Counted from the stretch's first letter, positions 46,040 through 55,460 are shown. The stretch: 64,000 nucleotides of DNA from Hydrogenimonas thermophila (GCF_900115615.1 NZ_FOXB01000002.1:62001-126000); one strand, 5' to 3'. Made by a program: numbers and translations. The notes: generated by a model not told the origin, from the sequence alone.

Positions 46040-46113
46040 GGCGACATAGCCAAGTGGTAAGGCACGGGCCTGCAAAGCCCTGATCCCCGGTTCGAATCCG
46101 GGTGTCGCCTCCA
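46040..46113 (+). tRNA. tRNA-Cys (GCA)
   Basis: Acceptor stem GGCGACA/TGTCGCC, encoded CCA, anticodon GCA at 46072-46074. It lies 13 bp after tRNA-Leu. Confidence 0.97.
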
Positions 46114-46133
46114 ATTATCTGCTTCTTCTTTGA

Positions 46134-46221
46134 CGGGAGATGGCTGAGTGGTCGAAAGCGGCGGTCTTGAAAACCGTTGAGGGTCACACCTCCCAGGGTT
46201 CGAATCCCTGTCTCCCGGCCA
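46134..46221 (+). tRNA. tRNA-Ser (UGA)
   Basis: Acceptor stem CGGGAGA/TCTCCCG, encoded CCA, long class II variable arm, anticodon TGA at 46168-46170. Confidence 0.96.
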
Positions 46222-46277
46222 GCTTTGCAAAGAATTCAGCATTAACTATCCAAAAACTAAACTTTCTTTTAATATAT

Positions 46278-46365
46278 AGAGAGGTGGCCGAGTGGTCGAA
46301 GGCGCACGCCTGGAACGCGTGTGTGGCGCAAGCCACCGAGGGTTCGAATCCCTTCCTCTCTGCCA
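46278..46365 (+). tRNA. tRNA-Ser (GGA)
   Basis: Acceptor stem AGAGAGG/CCTCTCT, encoded CCA, long variable arm with inverted TGTGGCG/CGCCACA-like pairing, anticodon GGA at 46312-46314. Last gene of the first array. Confidence 0.96.
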
Positions 46366-46388
46366 GTTAACTAGATAAAAAACAAGAT

Positions 46389-46394
46389 TATAAT
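46389..46394 (+). promoter_or_regulatory. -10 element for the DEAD-box helicase leader
   Basis: TATAAT 24 bp after the last tRNA and 217 bp before the helicase start. The -35 position reads GTTAAC, which is weak. A transcript from here would carry a leader of about 200 bases. Confidence 0.4.
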
Positions 46395-46442
46395 TTACTA
46401 CCTTTACAAATAGATAAACTTCAGCTATACTTCCACCAACCA

Positions 46443-46480
46443 AAAGATACTTCGGTCTATCTTTAAATGCTCTTCGGAGC
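46443..46480 (+). promoter_or_regulatory. Two UUCG-loop hairpins in the helicase leader
   Basis: AAAGATA (46443-46449) pairs with TATCTTT (46458-46464) around a CTTCGG-type loop. GCTC-TTCG-GAGC (46469-46480) follows as a second, perfect tetraloop hairpin. UUCG loops are unusually stable, so the leader RNA is probably structured and may control helicase translation. Downstream, CCCGAGACCGG and a 3' GCGGG may form a further stem near the start codon. Confidence 0.5.
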
Positions 46481-46610
46481 GAGTAAACTAAACGTGCTGC
46501 AAAAAATTTTCCTCTTTTAGACTACTCATCAATCAAAATAAACACATTGTTAAACCCGAGACCGGACAAGATATTCAATATTTGTGCGGGTAAAAACAGA
46601 AAGAAAACAT

Positions 46611-47879
46611 ATGTCATTTGAGACTTTAAACCTAAACCCACAAATCGAGCGTGCCATTAAAGAAGTTGGCTATACTGAAGCTACACCTATTCAAGCAGAA
46701 GCAATTCCAGCTATTTTAGATGGTAAAGACCTTTTGGCAGCTGCTCAGACAGGTACAGGTAAAACAGCAGCTTTTACACTTCCAATGTTACAAAAACTTA
46801 GCCTTAAAAAATCTAGTGGTAAAAGATATGTAAGAGCACTTGTATTAACACCTACTCGTGAACTTGCGGCTCAGGTACATCAAAGTGTAAGAACTTACGG
46901 TAAATATTTGAAACTAAAAAGTGCTGAAATTTATGGTGGCGTAAATATTCAACCTCAAACAAGGACTCTTCGTAATGGCGTTGATATTCTTGTAGCTACC
47001 CCAGGTCGTCTGCTTGACCATGTTAATCAGGGTCATATTGATTTAAGTAAAGTAGAGTTTCTAGTTCTTGATGAAGCAGATAGAATGCTTGATATGGGAT
47101 TTATACATGATATCAAGAAAATAATTTCAGACTTGCCACACTTTAAACAGAGTCTTCTTTTCTCAGCAACATTTTCTGATGAGATAAAGAGATTGAGTAA
47201 ATCTATTTTACAAGATCCTGTAATGATAAAAGTAGCTGCAGACAATACAACAGCTGATCGTATAAAGCAGACTGTTCATCCTGTTGACAAATCAAAAAAA
47301 GCAGATCTTCTTTCTTATCTTATAGGTAAAAATAACTGGCAGCAGGTTTTGGTCTTTACTCGTACCAAGCACGGTGCCGATAAGCTTTCTAAAAGATTGG
47401 CACAAGATGGTTTGCCATCAACATCTATCCATGGAAATAAAACACAAGCAGCACGTATGAAAGCACTTAAAGCTTTTAAAGATGGTCGTGTTCGTGTATT
47501 GGTTGCAACTGATGTTGCTGCCAGAGGTATTGATATTGATAAACTTGGTCAGGTAGTAAATTTTGATCTTCCTGAAGTTGCAGAAGATTATGTGCATCGT
47601 ATCGGAAGAACTGGTCGTGCAGGAAATGCAGGTGAAGCCTATTCATTAGTATGTATAGATGAGAAACATTTGTTGCATAGAATAGAAAAACTTACCAATA
47701 GAACCATAGAGAAGGTGATGATTGATGGATTCCACCCAGATCCTTCAATTAAATCTGAGCCTGTCAAACAGCGCAGAAGCCAGAATAGACGCAGAAGTTT
47801 TAGCAATCGTGGAAACCAAAGCCAAAATGGCAGAAGCAGTCGTGAAGGCAGAAATTTTAGCAGACGTGCTAACGCATAA
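46611..47879 (+). CDS. DEAD-box ATP-dependent RNA helicase (RhlE-like)
   Basis: A 422-residue helicase. Motifs in order: Q motif near residue 25 ([10 protein letters not shown]), Walker [39 protein letters not shown], then [28 protein letters not shown] and [10 protein letters not shown]. The C-terminal 45 residues are rich in Arg, Ser, Asn and Gln, as in RhlE/CsdA-type RNA-binding tails. I chose ATG 46611 (MSFETLN), which matches the family start; an in-frame ATG at 46584 would add 9 residues. It probably acts in ribosome assembly or mRNA decay. Confidence 0.92.
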   Translation: MSFETLNLNPQIERAIKEVGYTEATPIQAEAIPAILDGKDLLAAAQTGTGKTAAFTLPMLQKLSLKKSSGKRYVRALVLTPTRELAAQVHQSVRTYGKYLKLKSAEIYGGVNIQPQTRTLRNGVDILVATPGRLLDHVNQGHIDLSKVEFLVLDEADRMLDMGFIHDIKKIISDLPHFKQSLLFSATFSDEIKRLSKSILQDPVMIKVAADNTTADRIKQTVHPVDKSKKADLLSYLIGKNNWQQVLVFTRTKHGADKLSKRLAQDGLPSTSIHGNKTQAARMKALKAFKDGRVRVLVATDVAARGIDIDKLGQVVNFDLPEVAEDYVHRIGRTGRAGNAGEAYSLVCIDEKHLLHRIEKLTNRTIEKVMIDGFHPDPSIKSEPVKQRRSQNRRRSFSNRGNQSQNGRSSREGRNFSRRANA

Positions 47880-48009
47880 CTCTTTACCGCTCTTATGAGC
47901 GGTATTTATAATTTCCTCAAAAACAACTTCTTTTTCTGACTAAAATCAATTTCTTTATATATAAAAGTTAGGTACAATCATCCAATTTTTTCTATAGGAT
48001 GATTTAGGT

Positions 48010-49698
48010 ATGAAACTTACACTTAAAAAATATGAACAATTTAAGGCTGCATTGCGTCCATATGACTACTTTCCACAGGTTGAAACCCTTGATTTTATGA
48101 GTCTTGGTGAAGGTGACCGTTTTTATCTTCAAGATTTTGGGATATTTAACAGTGAGCTGGAAGAAGAGAGCTTTATGCTTCGAGTACGCGTACCAGGAGG
48201 GCGTATAAATGCTGAAAACTTTAAAGCTATTGCAGATATTGTAAAAAAACATGATCTTAAGATGATATTGACAGCACGATCTGGAATGCAACTTCATGGG
48301 TTAGAGCCTGATAATATCCTTGAAGTTTTTAAACAGATTAATGCAATGGATGGATTGAGTACATGGCAGACTTTTGGTGATAACATAAGAAATGTTATTA
48401 CTGATGTGTTTGATGGAAGAGGAAAAAGCTGTGAAATAGAAGTTTTTCCATTGATTAAAAAGATGCAAGACTTTTTTCTAAGAAATTCTGATCTTGTCGG
48501 TTTGCTTCCTAGAAGAGTTTCGACAGGAATTACAGGCATGAGAGAGAATGTTTCTCTTTTCTTTTCTAATGACATATTTTTTGGACTTGCACAAAAAAAT
48601 AATATTTATGGGTTTAATGTATATTTTGGCGGGAAGAATACAGAAACAGCCCAATCAGCAGATATATTTTTAGAGCCTGATGAGGTTGTTGATTTCTTTG
48701 AAGCTGTAATATTTGCATTTAACAAATATGGGTCCCGTAAAAAGAGGATGCAGAGTCGTATATTCCATATGATTGAAAGTATCGGTATGGATGAGTTTAA
48801 ATCAAAAATATCCGAGTTTTACAAAAAATCCTGGCAAAGTAGTGGTAATTTACTTTTAAATAAAAAAATATTTGATGATTTTGAAGAGCTTGCAGATGGA
48901 AGTTATGCTTATCGATATCGGACTAATTTTGGTCTGATAGAGGCTGAAGAGGTAGAGCAGATAGCAAACTTTGCTATAAAAAATTGCTTAGAAGTTAGAC
49001 TTGGTACAGATCAGCAAATTTATCTTTTAGGACTGCCAGACAAAAGTGTTCCTTTTGAGCAAAGAAGTGTTGCTCCAACAGTAGTTGCTTGTGCAGGTAG
49101 TGAATATTGTCCATTTTCTTATTGGAGTATAAAAGAAGAGTCACATTATCTGCCACAGAAAAAGTTGGAAAAGCATGGAATAAAAGTTGGCTTTTCTGGA
49201 TGCATGAAAGGTTGTGGAAGACATAAACATGCAGACATTGGTATTGTAGGACTCAGATCAAACAAGTTTGGCAAGAATGACAAGGCAGCAAGAATTTTTC
49301 TTGGCGGGGAGTATACGTATGGCAAAAGAGCTACGGAAGCAGTTTTTAGAAGTATACCTGTAGATGAGATGGAAAGAGTCATATCTCTTGTTATTGATAC
49401 ATTTGAACTTAGCAAAGAAAAAGATTTTGAAACATTTTCATCAAATATTTTAAATAAATTTACACCACAATTTTTAGAGTTTTGGTTTTTGGCAAATCTT
49501 CAAAGAGAAGAGTGTAGAAAGCTTACGCTAAAAGATGAAATGAGTTTGGCTGAAGAGATTGGAGATGAAAAATATATAGAAATTGTAAAAAATAGAGGAT
49601 TTAATGCAGCAGCAGAGAGTTTAGTAAGAGATATGTGGCATGTAACAAATGTGCAAGAAGTGTATCATGTAAATCCAAATGAAAGAAAAGTCAGGTAA
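48010..49698 (+). CDS. Siroheme-[4Fe-4S] nitrite/sulfite reductase
   Basis: A 562-residue enzyme with two repeated ferredoxin-reductase-like halves. The coupled siroheme/[4Fe-4S] ligands are C361-x5-C367 (CAGSEYC) and C398-x3-C402 (CMKGCG); the last Cys bridges to siroheme. RVRVPGGRINAENFKAIADI and RSGMQLHG are the N-terminal substrate-side signatures. It reduces nitrite or sulfite by six electrons, using ferredoxin or an NAD(P)H partner elsewhere. Whether nitrite or sulfite is used cannot be decided: no siroheme-synthesis, nitrate-reductase or sulfate-assimilation gene is next to it. Confidence 0.88.
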   Translation: MKLTLKKYEQFKAALRPYDYFPQVETLDFMSLGEGDRFYLQDFGIFNSELEEESFMLRVRVPGGRINAENFKAIADIVKKHDLKMILTARSGMQLHGLEPDNILEVFKQINAMDGLSTWQTFGDNIRNVITDVFDGRGKSCEIEVFPLIKKMQDFFLRNSDLVGLLPRRVSTGITGMRENVSLFFSNDIFFGLAQKNNIYGFNVYFGGKNTETAQSADIFLEPDEVVDFFEAVIFAFNKYGSRKKRMQSRIFHMIESIGMDEFKSKISEFYKKSWQSSGNLLLNKKIFDDFEELADGSYAYRYRTNFGLIEAEEVEQIANFAIKNCLEVRLGTDQQIYLLGLPDKSVPFEQRSVAPTVVACAGSEYCPFSYWSIKEESHYLPQKKLEKHGIKVGFSGCMKGCGRHKHADIGIVGLRSNKFGKNDKAARIFLGGEYTYGKRATEAVFRSIPVDEMERVISLVIDTFELSKEKDFETFSSNILNKFTPQFLEFWFLANLQREECRKLTLKDEMSLAEEIGDEKYIEIVKNRGFNAAAESLVRDMWHVTNVQEVYHVNPNERKVR

Positions 49699-49718
49699 AA
49701 TTTTCAAAAACAATTATT

Positions 49719-49756
49719 CAAATAGAAGATTTATTTTAATTCAAATCTTCTATTTG
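49719..49756. terminator. 14-bp perfect hairpin after the nitrite/sulfite reductase gene
   Basis: CAAATAGAAGATTT (49719-49732) pairs perfectly with AAATCTTCTATTTG (49743-49756), loop 10 bases. It is A+T-rich and has no U-run. It ends just before the AAAAGGAGAG ribosome site of the next gene, so it may both protect the 3' end upstream and sit in the next leader. Confidence 0.55.
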
Positions 49757-49772
49757 TAAAAAAAGGAGAGTT

Positions 49773-50129
49773 TTGGATAAGAGAAAAGAGAAGTATATTC
49801 AATCACGTTACAAAAGAGAGTTAGAAAGATATCTTAACAGAGTAGTTAATTTTGTAATGAATGGAGAGTTTGATAATGAAGATTATGTAAAATTTATAGA
49901 TAAAGTGCAAGAAAAACTAAATAGCTGTGATAAAGTCAAGCTTTATAATGACTATTTTGAAAAAATTGAAAAATTTATAGCTATGACTGTGGAGTTAAAA
50001 GAAAAAAATCAAGAGATAGAAGATTTAAAGACTAAAATTATGCATGAGGCAAATCTTATACGTAAGGCAAAAAGAAAGAAGAGTTATACAAGAAAACGGT
50101 ATAAAAATATAGAAAATGAAGAAATTTAA
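49773..50129 (+). CDS. Small basic coiled-coil protein of unknown function
   Basis: A 118-residue cytoplasmic protein with a TTG start behind a strong AAAAGGAGAG site. It is highly charged: an N-terminal basic helix (KRKEKYIQSRYKRELERYL), a middle acidic helix, then ELKEKNQEIEDLKTKIMHEANLI, which reads as a coiled coil, and a Lys/Arg-rich end (KRKKSYTRKRYK). The basic ends could bind RNA or DNA. I do not recognise a family. It sits between a large hairpin and the second tRNA array. Confidence 0.65.
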   Translation: MDKRKEKYIQSRYKRELERYLNRVVNFVMNGEFDNEDYVKFIDKVQEKLNSCDKVKLYNDYFEKIEKFIAMTVELKEKNQEIEDLKTKIMHEANLIRKAKRKKSYTRKRYKNIENEEI

Positions 50130-50148
50130 AAAAAATTTCCAAAAACTC

Positions 50149-50177
50149 TTGACATTTGAAAAAAAAAATATTAGAAT
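50149..50177 (+). promoter_or_regulatory. Sigma-70 promoter of the second tRNA array
   Basis: TTGACA (50149-50154, exact consensus) and TAGAAT (50172-50177) are 17 bp apart, 20 bp before the first tRNA base and 20 bp after the preceding coding sequence. Confidence 0.8.
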
Positions 50178-50197
50178 TGCACTCCAATTTTAAAGAA

Positions 50198-50274
50198 GCC
50201 GGTGTAGCTCAGTTGGCTAGAGCAGCTGATTTGTAATCAGCAGGTCGGGGGTTCGAGTCCCTTCACCGGCTCCA
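50198..50274 (+). tRNA. tRNA-Thr (UGU)
   Basis: Acceptor stem GCCGGTG/CACCGGC, encoded CCA, anticodon TGT at 50232-50234 in the loop TTTGTAA. Confidence 0.96.
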
Positions 50275-50310
50275 TTTTATTTTTGTCAGTGTTTGTACCA
50301 GAGTGACACT

Positions 50311-50396
<86 letters not shown>

Positions 50397-50411
50397 TGTT
50401 CACAAAGCGAT

Positions 50412-50488
50412 GCGGGAGTAGCTCAGTTGGCTAGAGCATCAGCCTTCCAAGCTGAGGGTCGCGGGTTCGAGTCCCGTTTCCCGCTCCA
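50412..50488 (+). tRNA. tRNA-Gly (UCC)
   Basis: Acceptor stem GCGGGAG with TTCCCGC (one G-T pair), encoded CCA, anticodon TCC at 50446-50448 in the loop CTTCCAA. A second glycine isoacceptor, distinct from that at 45784. Confidence 0.96.
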
Positions 50489-50578
50489 TTGAATCTGGGA
50501 GCTGAAATATTATTCTTGATTCTTGCAATTAGATTCACCCTGATATTCACTCCTAGTATATTTTTATATTTATTTTTT

Positions 50579-50653
50579 GCCCAGATAGCTCAGTGGCAGA
50601 GCACTTCCTTGGTAAGGAAGAGGTCGGCGGTTCAATCCCGCTTCTGGGCTCCA
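50579..50653 (+). tRNA. tRNA-Thr (GGU)
   Basis: Acceptor stem GCCCAGA/TCTGGGC, encoded CCA, anticodon GGT at 50611-50613. Last of the second array, 91 bp after tRNA-Gly. Confidence 0.96.
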
Positions 50654-50727
50654 CGCCACGAGCACCGATTTTATCGGAGTTCAGCAAGGTATTGGAGCGC
50701 ACAAGCACTTTTTTACAAAAAATTTGG

Positions 50728-50733
50728 TATAAT
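50728..50733 (+). promoter_or_regulatory. -10 element upstream of tuf
   Basis: TATAAT preceded by TTTGG, about 100 bp before the tuf start. A T-rich stretch lies upstream, but no clear -35 box at 17 bp. CCGA-TTTTA-TCGG lies about 55 bp further upstream. Confidence 0.5.
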
Positions 50734-50831
50734 TCAACCCGCAATTCGGCAGGGTGCCTCTGTAAACCTTCTATTTAGTATATGGAATGTTTGCAGAGGT
50801 ACCCTATTTCAATTCTTTTATGGAGGACATA

Positions 50832-52031
<1,200 letters not shown>

Positions 52032-52043
52032 CACACTAAACCA

Positions 52044-52064
52044 AAGGTGGCACAAAGCCACCTT
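52044..52064 (+). terminator. Hairpin between tuf and rpmG
   Basis: AAGGTGGC (52044-52051) pairs perfectly with GCCACCTT (52057-52064), 5-base loop. It lies 12 bp after the tuf stop; with tuf needed in excess, partial termination or 3'-end protection here would make sense. Confidence 0.55.
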
Positions 52065-52083
52065 GTCTTAAGGATAAACCAAG

Positions 52084-52242
52084 ATGAGAATTAATATAGG
52101 ACTTAAATGCAGTGAGTGTAGTGAAATAAACTACACAACAACTAAGAACAGCAAGACTCATACTGAAAAGTTTGAGACTAAAAAATATTGTTCACGCTGC
52201 AACAAGCATACGCTTCATAAAGAAGTGAAACTTAAGAGCTAA
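52084..52242 (+). CDS. rpmG: 50S ribosomal protein L33
   Basis: A 52-residue ribosomal protein. It has the zinc-ribbon form of L33 with C9-x2-C12 and C36-x2-C39, and the family segment [16 protein letters not shown] 52084 follows TTAAGGATAAACCAAG. It is too short for a long-frame search but unmistakable by motif and place between tuf and trnW. Confidence 0.96.
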   Translation: MRINIGLKCSECSEINYTTTKNSKTHTEKFETKKYCSRCNKHTLHKEVKLKS

Positions 52243-52261
52243 TCCCTTTTAGAAGGGTTAG
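52239..52261 (+). terminator. Hairpin overlapping the rpmG stop codon
   Basis: CTAA-T-CCCTT pairs with AAGGG-TTAG (one bulged T) around a TTAG loop, at the rpmG stop codon. It probably helps separate the mRNA from the tRNA that follows. Confidence 0.35.
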
Positions 52262-52272
52262 CTTATTAAAAT

Positions 52273-52348
52273 AGGGCAGTAGCTCCAATGGTAGAGCATC
52301 GGTCTCCAAAACCGAGTGTTGTGGGTTCGAGTCCCTCCTGCCCTGCCA
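52273..52348 (+). tRNA. tRNA-Trp (CCA)
   Basis: Acceptor stem AGGGCAG/CTGCCCT, encoded CCA end, anticodon CCA at 52306-52308. It lies inside the tuf-nusG operon, between rpmG and secE, and must be cut out of the mRNA. Confidence 0.97.
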
Positions 52349-52365
52349 CTTTAAGGAAATAAATC

Positions 52366-52545
52366 ATGGAAAAAATGATTAATTATATTAACCTGTCAAA
52401 AATAGAACTATCAAAAGTAATTTTTCCAACCAAAATGCAGGTTAGACAGGCTTTCTTTGCAGTATTTCTTGTAGTATCGGTCGTTTCACTCTTTTTAGCA
52501 TTGATCGATCTAATAATGTCTGCATCACTTTCTGCACTAATTTAA
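52366..52545 (+). CDS. secE: Preprotein translocase subunit SecE
   Basis: A 59-residue single-pass membrane protein of the Sec channel. A short amphipathic helix (residues about 10-22) and the conserved FPTKMQVRQA segment precede one membrane helix (about 30-52). The length is that of the short, one-helix SecE of most bacteria. TTAAGGAAAT stands before the ATG, 17 bp after tRNA-Trp. nusG follows 11 bp downstream. Confidence 0.93.
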   Translation: MEKMINYINLSKIELSKVIFPTKMQVRQAFFAVFLVVSVVSLFLALIDLIMSASLSALI

Positions 52546-52556
52546 GGGGATTTTAT

Positions 52557-53087
52557 ATGGCAGCAAAATGGTACGCTATACAAACATATGCAGGAAGCGA
52601 GCAGAGCGTTAAAAGAGCTATTGAAGCTATGGCTGAGCAACTTGGATTGCAAGATCGCATAGAAGAGATAGTCGTTCCTACCGAAGATGTAATTGAAGTA
52701 AAAAATGGTAAAAAAAAGATAACTGAAAGATCTTTATATCCAGGCTATGCTTTTGCAAAAATGGATTTAGATACAGATTTATGGCAAAAGATTCAATCAT
52801 TACCTCGTGTTTCACGATTCATTGGTGAATCAAAAAAACCAACACCTTTAAATGAAAGTGATGTACAAAATATTTTAGATAAAGTTCAAAACAGAGCTGC
52901 ACCAAAACCAAAAATATCTTTTGAAACAGGTGAAATGGTAAGGATTGTGGACGGACCTTTTGCAAACTTTACTGGTATGGTCGAAGAGTATGACCTTGAA
53001 CATGGCAAACTTAAACTAAATGTATCCATTTTTGGAAGAAGCACACCTGTAGAGATTTTATACTCACAAGTAGAAAAGATAATCTAA
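52557..53087 (+). CDS. nusG: Transcription termination/antitermination factor NusG
   Basis: A 176-residue protein that binds RNA polymerase and links it to Rho or the ribosome. The NGN domain starts WYAIQTYAGSEQSVKRAIE, and LYPGYAFAKMDLD follows. The C-terminal KOW domain is GEMVRIVDGPFANFTGMVEE. The start follows AAGGGGATTTTAT. It is in the standard secE-nusG-rplK order. Confidence 0.98.
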   Translation: MAAKWYAIQTYAGSEQSVKRAIEAMAEQLGLQDRIEEIVVPTEDVIEVKNGKKKITERSLYPGYAFAKMDLDTDLWQKIQSLPRVSRFIGESKKPTPLNESDVQNILDKVQNRAAPKPKISFETGEMVRIVDGPFANFTGMVEEYDLEHGKLKLNVSIFGRSTPVEILYSQVEKII

Positions 53088-53108
53088 ACTTAACAGAAGG
53101 GAAACGCA

Positions 53109-53534
53109 ATGGCTAAAAAAGTTGTTGATGAATTTAAATTGCAAATTCCTGCCGGGAAGGCTAATCCGTCTCCTCCGGTAGGTCCAGCACTAGGGCAACG
53201 TGGTGTTAATATTATGGAGTTTTGTAAAGCTTTCAATGAGAAAACAAAAGATATGATGGGATATAACATACCAGTAGTAATTACTGTTTACTCAGACAGA
53301 AGTTTTACATTTATCACTAAAAAACCACCTGTAACTGACCTTATTAAAAAAGAGATTGGTTTGCAAAAGGGAAGTGATAATCCATTGAAAAACAAAGTTG
53401 GCAAGATCACTAAAGAGCAAATCATGAATATTGTGAAAACAAAAATGGATGATTTAAATGCTCATAGTGAAGAGGCAGCAGCTAAAATTATTGAAGGAAG
53501 CTGCCGAAGTATGGGTGTCGAGATAGTCGACTAA
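53109..53534 (+). CDS. rplK: 50S ribosomal protein L11
   Basis: A 141-residue ribosomal protein at the GTPase-associated centre. The N-terminal domain has [21 protein letters not shown]. The RNA-binding C-terminal domain ends [13 protein letters not shown]. Strong GAAGGGAAACGC site before the ATG. In many bacteria L11-L1 synthesis is autoregulated by L1 on this message. Confidence 0.98.
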   Translation: MAKKVVDEFKLQIPAGKANPSPPVGPALGQRGVNIMEFCKAFNEKTKDMMGYNIPVVITVYSDRSFTFITKKPPVTDLIKKEIGLQKGSDNPLKNKVGKITKEQIMNIVKTKMDDLNAHSEEAAAKIIEGSCRSMGVEIVD

Positions 53535-53592
53535 TTGATCTTTACCGCAAGATCTAAAAGATGCGGTAGCAAAAAATTTGCGGAGAATTAAT

Positions 53593-54297
53593 ATGGCTAA
53601 AAAACTTTCTAAAAGAGTACAACAGTTACTCGAAAAAATTGATACTAAAAAAACTTATTCTATTGAAGAAGCAACTGCACTTGCAAAAGATTTAAAATCG
53701 GCAAAATTTGATGAGACTGTTGAATTGGCTCTACGACTTAACGTTGATCCACGACATGCTGATCAAATGGTTCGTGGTGCTGTTGTATTGCCTCACGGTA
53801 CTGGTAAAAATGTAAGAGTTGCAGTTTTTGCAAAAGGTGCAAAAGCTGACGAAGCTAAAGAGGCAGGTGCTGATGTTGTTGGTGCTGAAGACCTTGTTGA
53901 ACAAATTCAAGGTGGAAATATTGACTTTGATATTGTAATTGCAACTCCTGACATGATGGGCCAAGTTGGTAAGATTGGACGAATCCTTGGACCAAAAGGA
54001 TTAATGCCTAACCCAAAAACTGGTACAGTTACAATGGATGTAGCTCAAGCTGTTAAAAATGCAAAAGGTGGACAGGTTAACTTCCGTGTTGATAAAAAAG
54101 GAAACATCCACGCTGGTATCGGTAAAGCAAGTTTTGATGCTGATAAGCTTGTAGAAAACCTAAAAGCATTTGTTTCAGCTATCAATAAACAAAAGCCTGC
54201 ATCTGCTAAAGGTAGATATATTCAAAATGGTACTCTTTCTCTTACAATGAGTCCATCTGTAAAACTTGATACAAATCAATTAATGGAAATTAAATAA
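53593..54297 (+). CDS. rplA: 50S ribosomal protein L1
   Basis: A 234-residue ribosomal protein of the L1 stalk. Typical segments are [39 protein letters not shown] and [19 protein letters not shown] chose ATG 53593 after CGGAGAATTAAT; an in-frame TTG at 53578 adds five residues without a ribosome site. A 7-bp hairpin overlaps its stop, and the L10 leader follows. Confidence 0.97.
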   Translation: MAKKLSKRVQQLLEKIDTKKTYSIEEATALAKDLKSAKFDETVELALRLNVDPRHADQMVRGAVVLPHGTGKNVRVAVFAKGAKADEAKEAGADVVGAEDLVEQIQGGNIDFDIVIATPDMMGQVGKIGRILGPKGLMPNPKTGTVTMDVAQAVKNAKGGQVNFRVDKKGNIHAGIGKASFDADKLVENLKAFVSAINKQKPASAKGRYIQNGTLSLTMSPSVKLDTNQLMEIK

Positions 54298-54312
54298 GCA
54301 CAGTTTGTGCTT
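54296..54312 (+). terminator. Hairpin at the rplA stop codon
   Basis: AAGCACA (54296-54302) pairs with TGTGCTT (54306-54312) around a 3-base loop; the stop codon is in the left arm. It may set the end of the L11-L1 message or act as a weak attenuator. Confidence 0.4.
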
Positions 54313-54398
54313 TATCTTAGACTAGAGATAGTTAGGGGCTATACGCTTAATCGGCTATGTGCCGCCCTTCTTGAAGTCTCAGTCGGAAAGGAGGAAAA
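54313..54398 (+). promoter_or_regulatory. Leader of the rplJ-rplL message (candidate L10 leader)
   Basis: An 86-base spacer containing AGGGGC, GCCGCCCTT and GTCTCAGTCGG segments that can pair, ending in a very strong GGAAAGGAGG ribosome site. In many bacteria the L10-(L12) complex binds a structured leader here and represses its own translation. I cannot confirm the kink-turn by eye. Confidence 0.4.
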
Positions 54399-54884
54399 AT
54401 GACCCGAAGTGAAAAAGAACAGCTTGTTAAAGAGCTTTCCGATGCATTTAATGAAGCCAACTGTGTTGTTATCTGTGACTTTAAAGGTATGTCAGTTAAA
54501 GAGATGGAAGGCTTCCGTAAGATCGGATTCGAAGCTGGACTCGGTGCACGTGTAGTTAAAAACACACTTGCAGAAATTGCATTCAAAAATGCTGGAATTG
54601 AGGGTGTTGAACTACGCGAAACTAATATGGCAATATGGGGTGAAGATCCTATTGCTACTGCAAAAGCTGTCGCTAAATACGCTAAAGAGAATGACAAGTT
54701 TGTCATTAAAGGCGGTGTTATTGAAAAAGAGCCAGTTGATGCAGCAAAAATCATCGAGTACAGCAAACTTGCAGGTCGCGAAGAGTTGCTCGGAATGCTT
54801 CTGTCTGTTTGGACAGCTCCACTTCGCAATATGGTTTGCGGACTCGACAATTTGGCAAAGAAAAAAGAAGAAGAGGCTGCTTAA
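54399..54884 (+). CDS. rplJ: 50S ribosomal protein L10
   Basis: A 161-residue stalk-base protein that carries L7/L12 dimers on its C-terminal helix. Conserved parts are VVICDFKGMSVKEMEGFRK near residue 22, GARVVKNTLAEIAFKNAG and LGMLLSVWTAPLRNMVCGLD. The start follows GGAAAGGAGGAAAA, one of the strongest ribosome sites in the window. rplL follows 65 bp later. Confidence 0.97.
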   Translation: MTRSEKEQLVKELSDAFNEANCVVICDFKGMSVKEMEGFRKIGFEAGLGARVVKNTLAEIAFKNAGIEGVELRETNMAIWGEDPIATAKAVAKYAKENDKFVIKGGVIEKEPVDAAKIIEYSKLAGREELLGMLLSVWTAPLRNMVCGLDNLAKKKEEEAA

Positions 54885-54949
54885 TAATTGCAGCCTGAAA
54901 ATGGTAGCATAAAGTTATCTGTATAAAATATTCCTAATAGGAGATAAAA

Positions 54950-55324
54950 ATGGCAATTACTAAAGAAGAATTGTTTGAATATATTGAAGGTTTGTCTGTT
55001 CTTGAACTAAACGAACTTGTTAAAGAGTTTGAAGAAAGATTTGGTGTTTCTGCAACTCCTATGGTTGTAGCTGGTGCTGCTGGTGGAGATGCTGGCGGAG
55101 CTGCTGAAGAGCAAACTGAATTTGATGTAATTCTTACAAGTCCTGGTGCTAAGAAGATTAATGTTATTAAAGTTGTTCGTGAAGTTACTGGTCTTGGTCT
55201 TAAAGAGGCTAAAGAAGCAGTTGACGGAGCTCCAACAACTATTAAAGAAGCTGTTAGCAAAGAAGAGGCTGAAGAGCTTAAAGCTAAATTCGAAGAAGCT
55301 GGCGCAACTGTCGAAATTAAATAA
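54950..55324 (+). CDS. rplL: 50S ribosomal protein L7/L12
   Basis: A 124-residue stalk protein. The N-terminal dimerisation domain is about residues 1-35, then an Ala/Gly hinge and the C-terminal domain with [21 protein letters not shown], which recruits translation factors. The start follows ATAGGAGATAAAA. A 12-bp hairpin lies between it and rpoB. Confidence 0.98.
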   Translation: MAITKEELFEYIEGLSVLELNELVKEFEERFGVSATPMVVAGAAGGDAGGAAEEQTEFDVILTSPGAKKINVIKVVREVTGLGLKEAKEAVDGAPTTIKEAVSKEEAEELKAKFEEAGATVEIK

Positions 55325-55361
55325 AAATTTAAATCTCTTAAATAAAGGGAAGATAATATCT

Positions 55362-55390
55362 TCCCTTTATCTGTTTTACACTACACTATT
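55362..55390 (+). terminator. Attenuator-like hairpin between rplL and rpoB
   Basis: ATAAAGGGAAGA (55342-55353 in the left arm) pairs perfectly with TCTTCCCTTTAT (55359-55370), a 12-bp stem with a 5-base TAATA loop; CTGTTTT follows. It matches in position the rplL-rpoB attenuator of E. coli and would hold polymerase-subunit expression below that of ribosomal proteins. The exact span of the stem is 55342-55370. Confidence 0.55.
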
Positions 55391-55460
55391 AGCTTTACGC
55401 TTACTTATCGTATCAGATTCTGGTACTTCCTATGCAACACACTACTGAATGAGGTCTTAG

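Noticed and set aside
45973-46443. Several open frames on both strands over the first tRNA array, rich in 'RDSNPG' and 'SQGSNP' repeats
   Set aside because: These are translations of conserved tRNA sequence (T-arm and CCA ends) and have no ribosome sites; the tRNAs explain the sequence.
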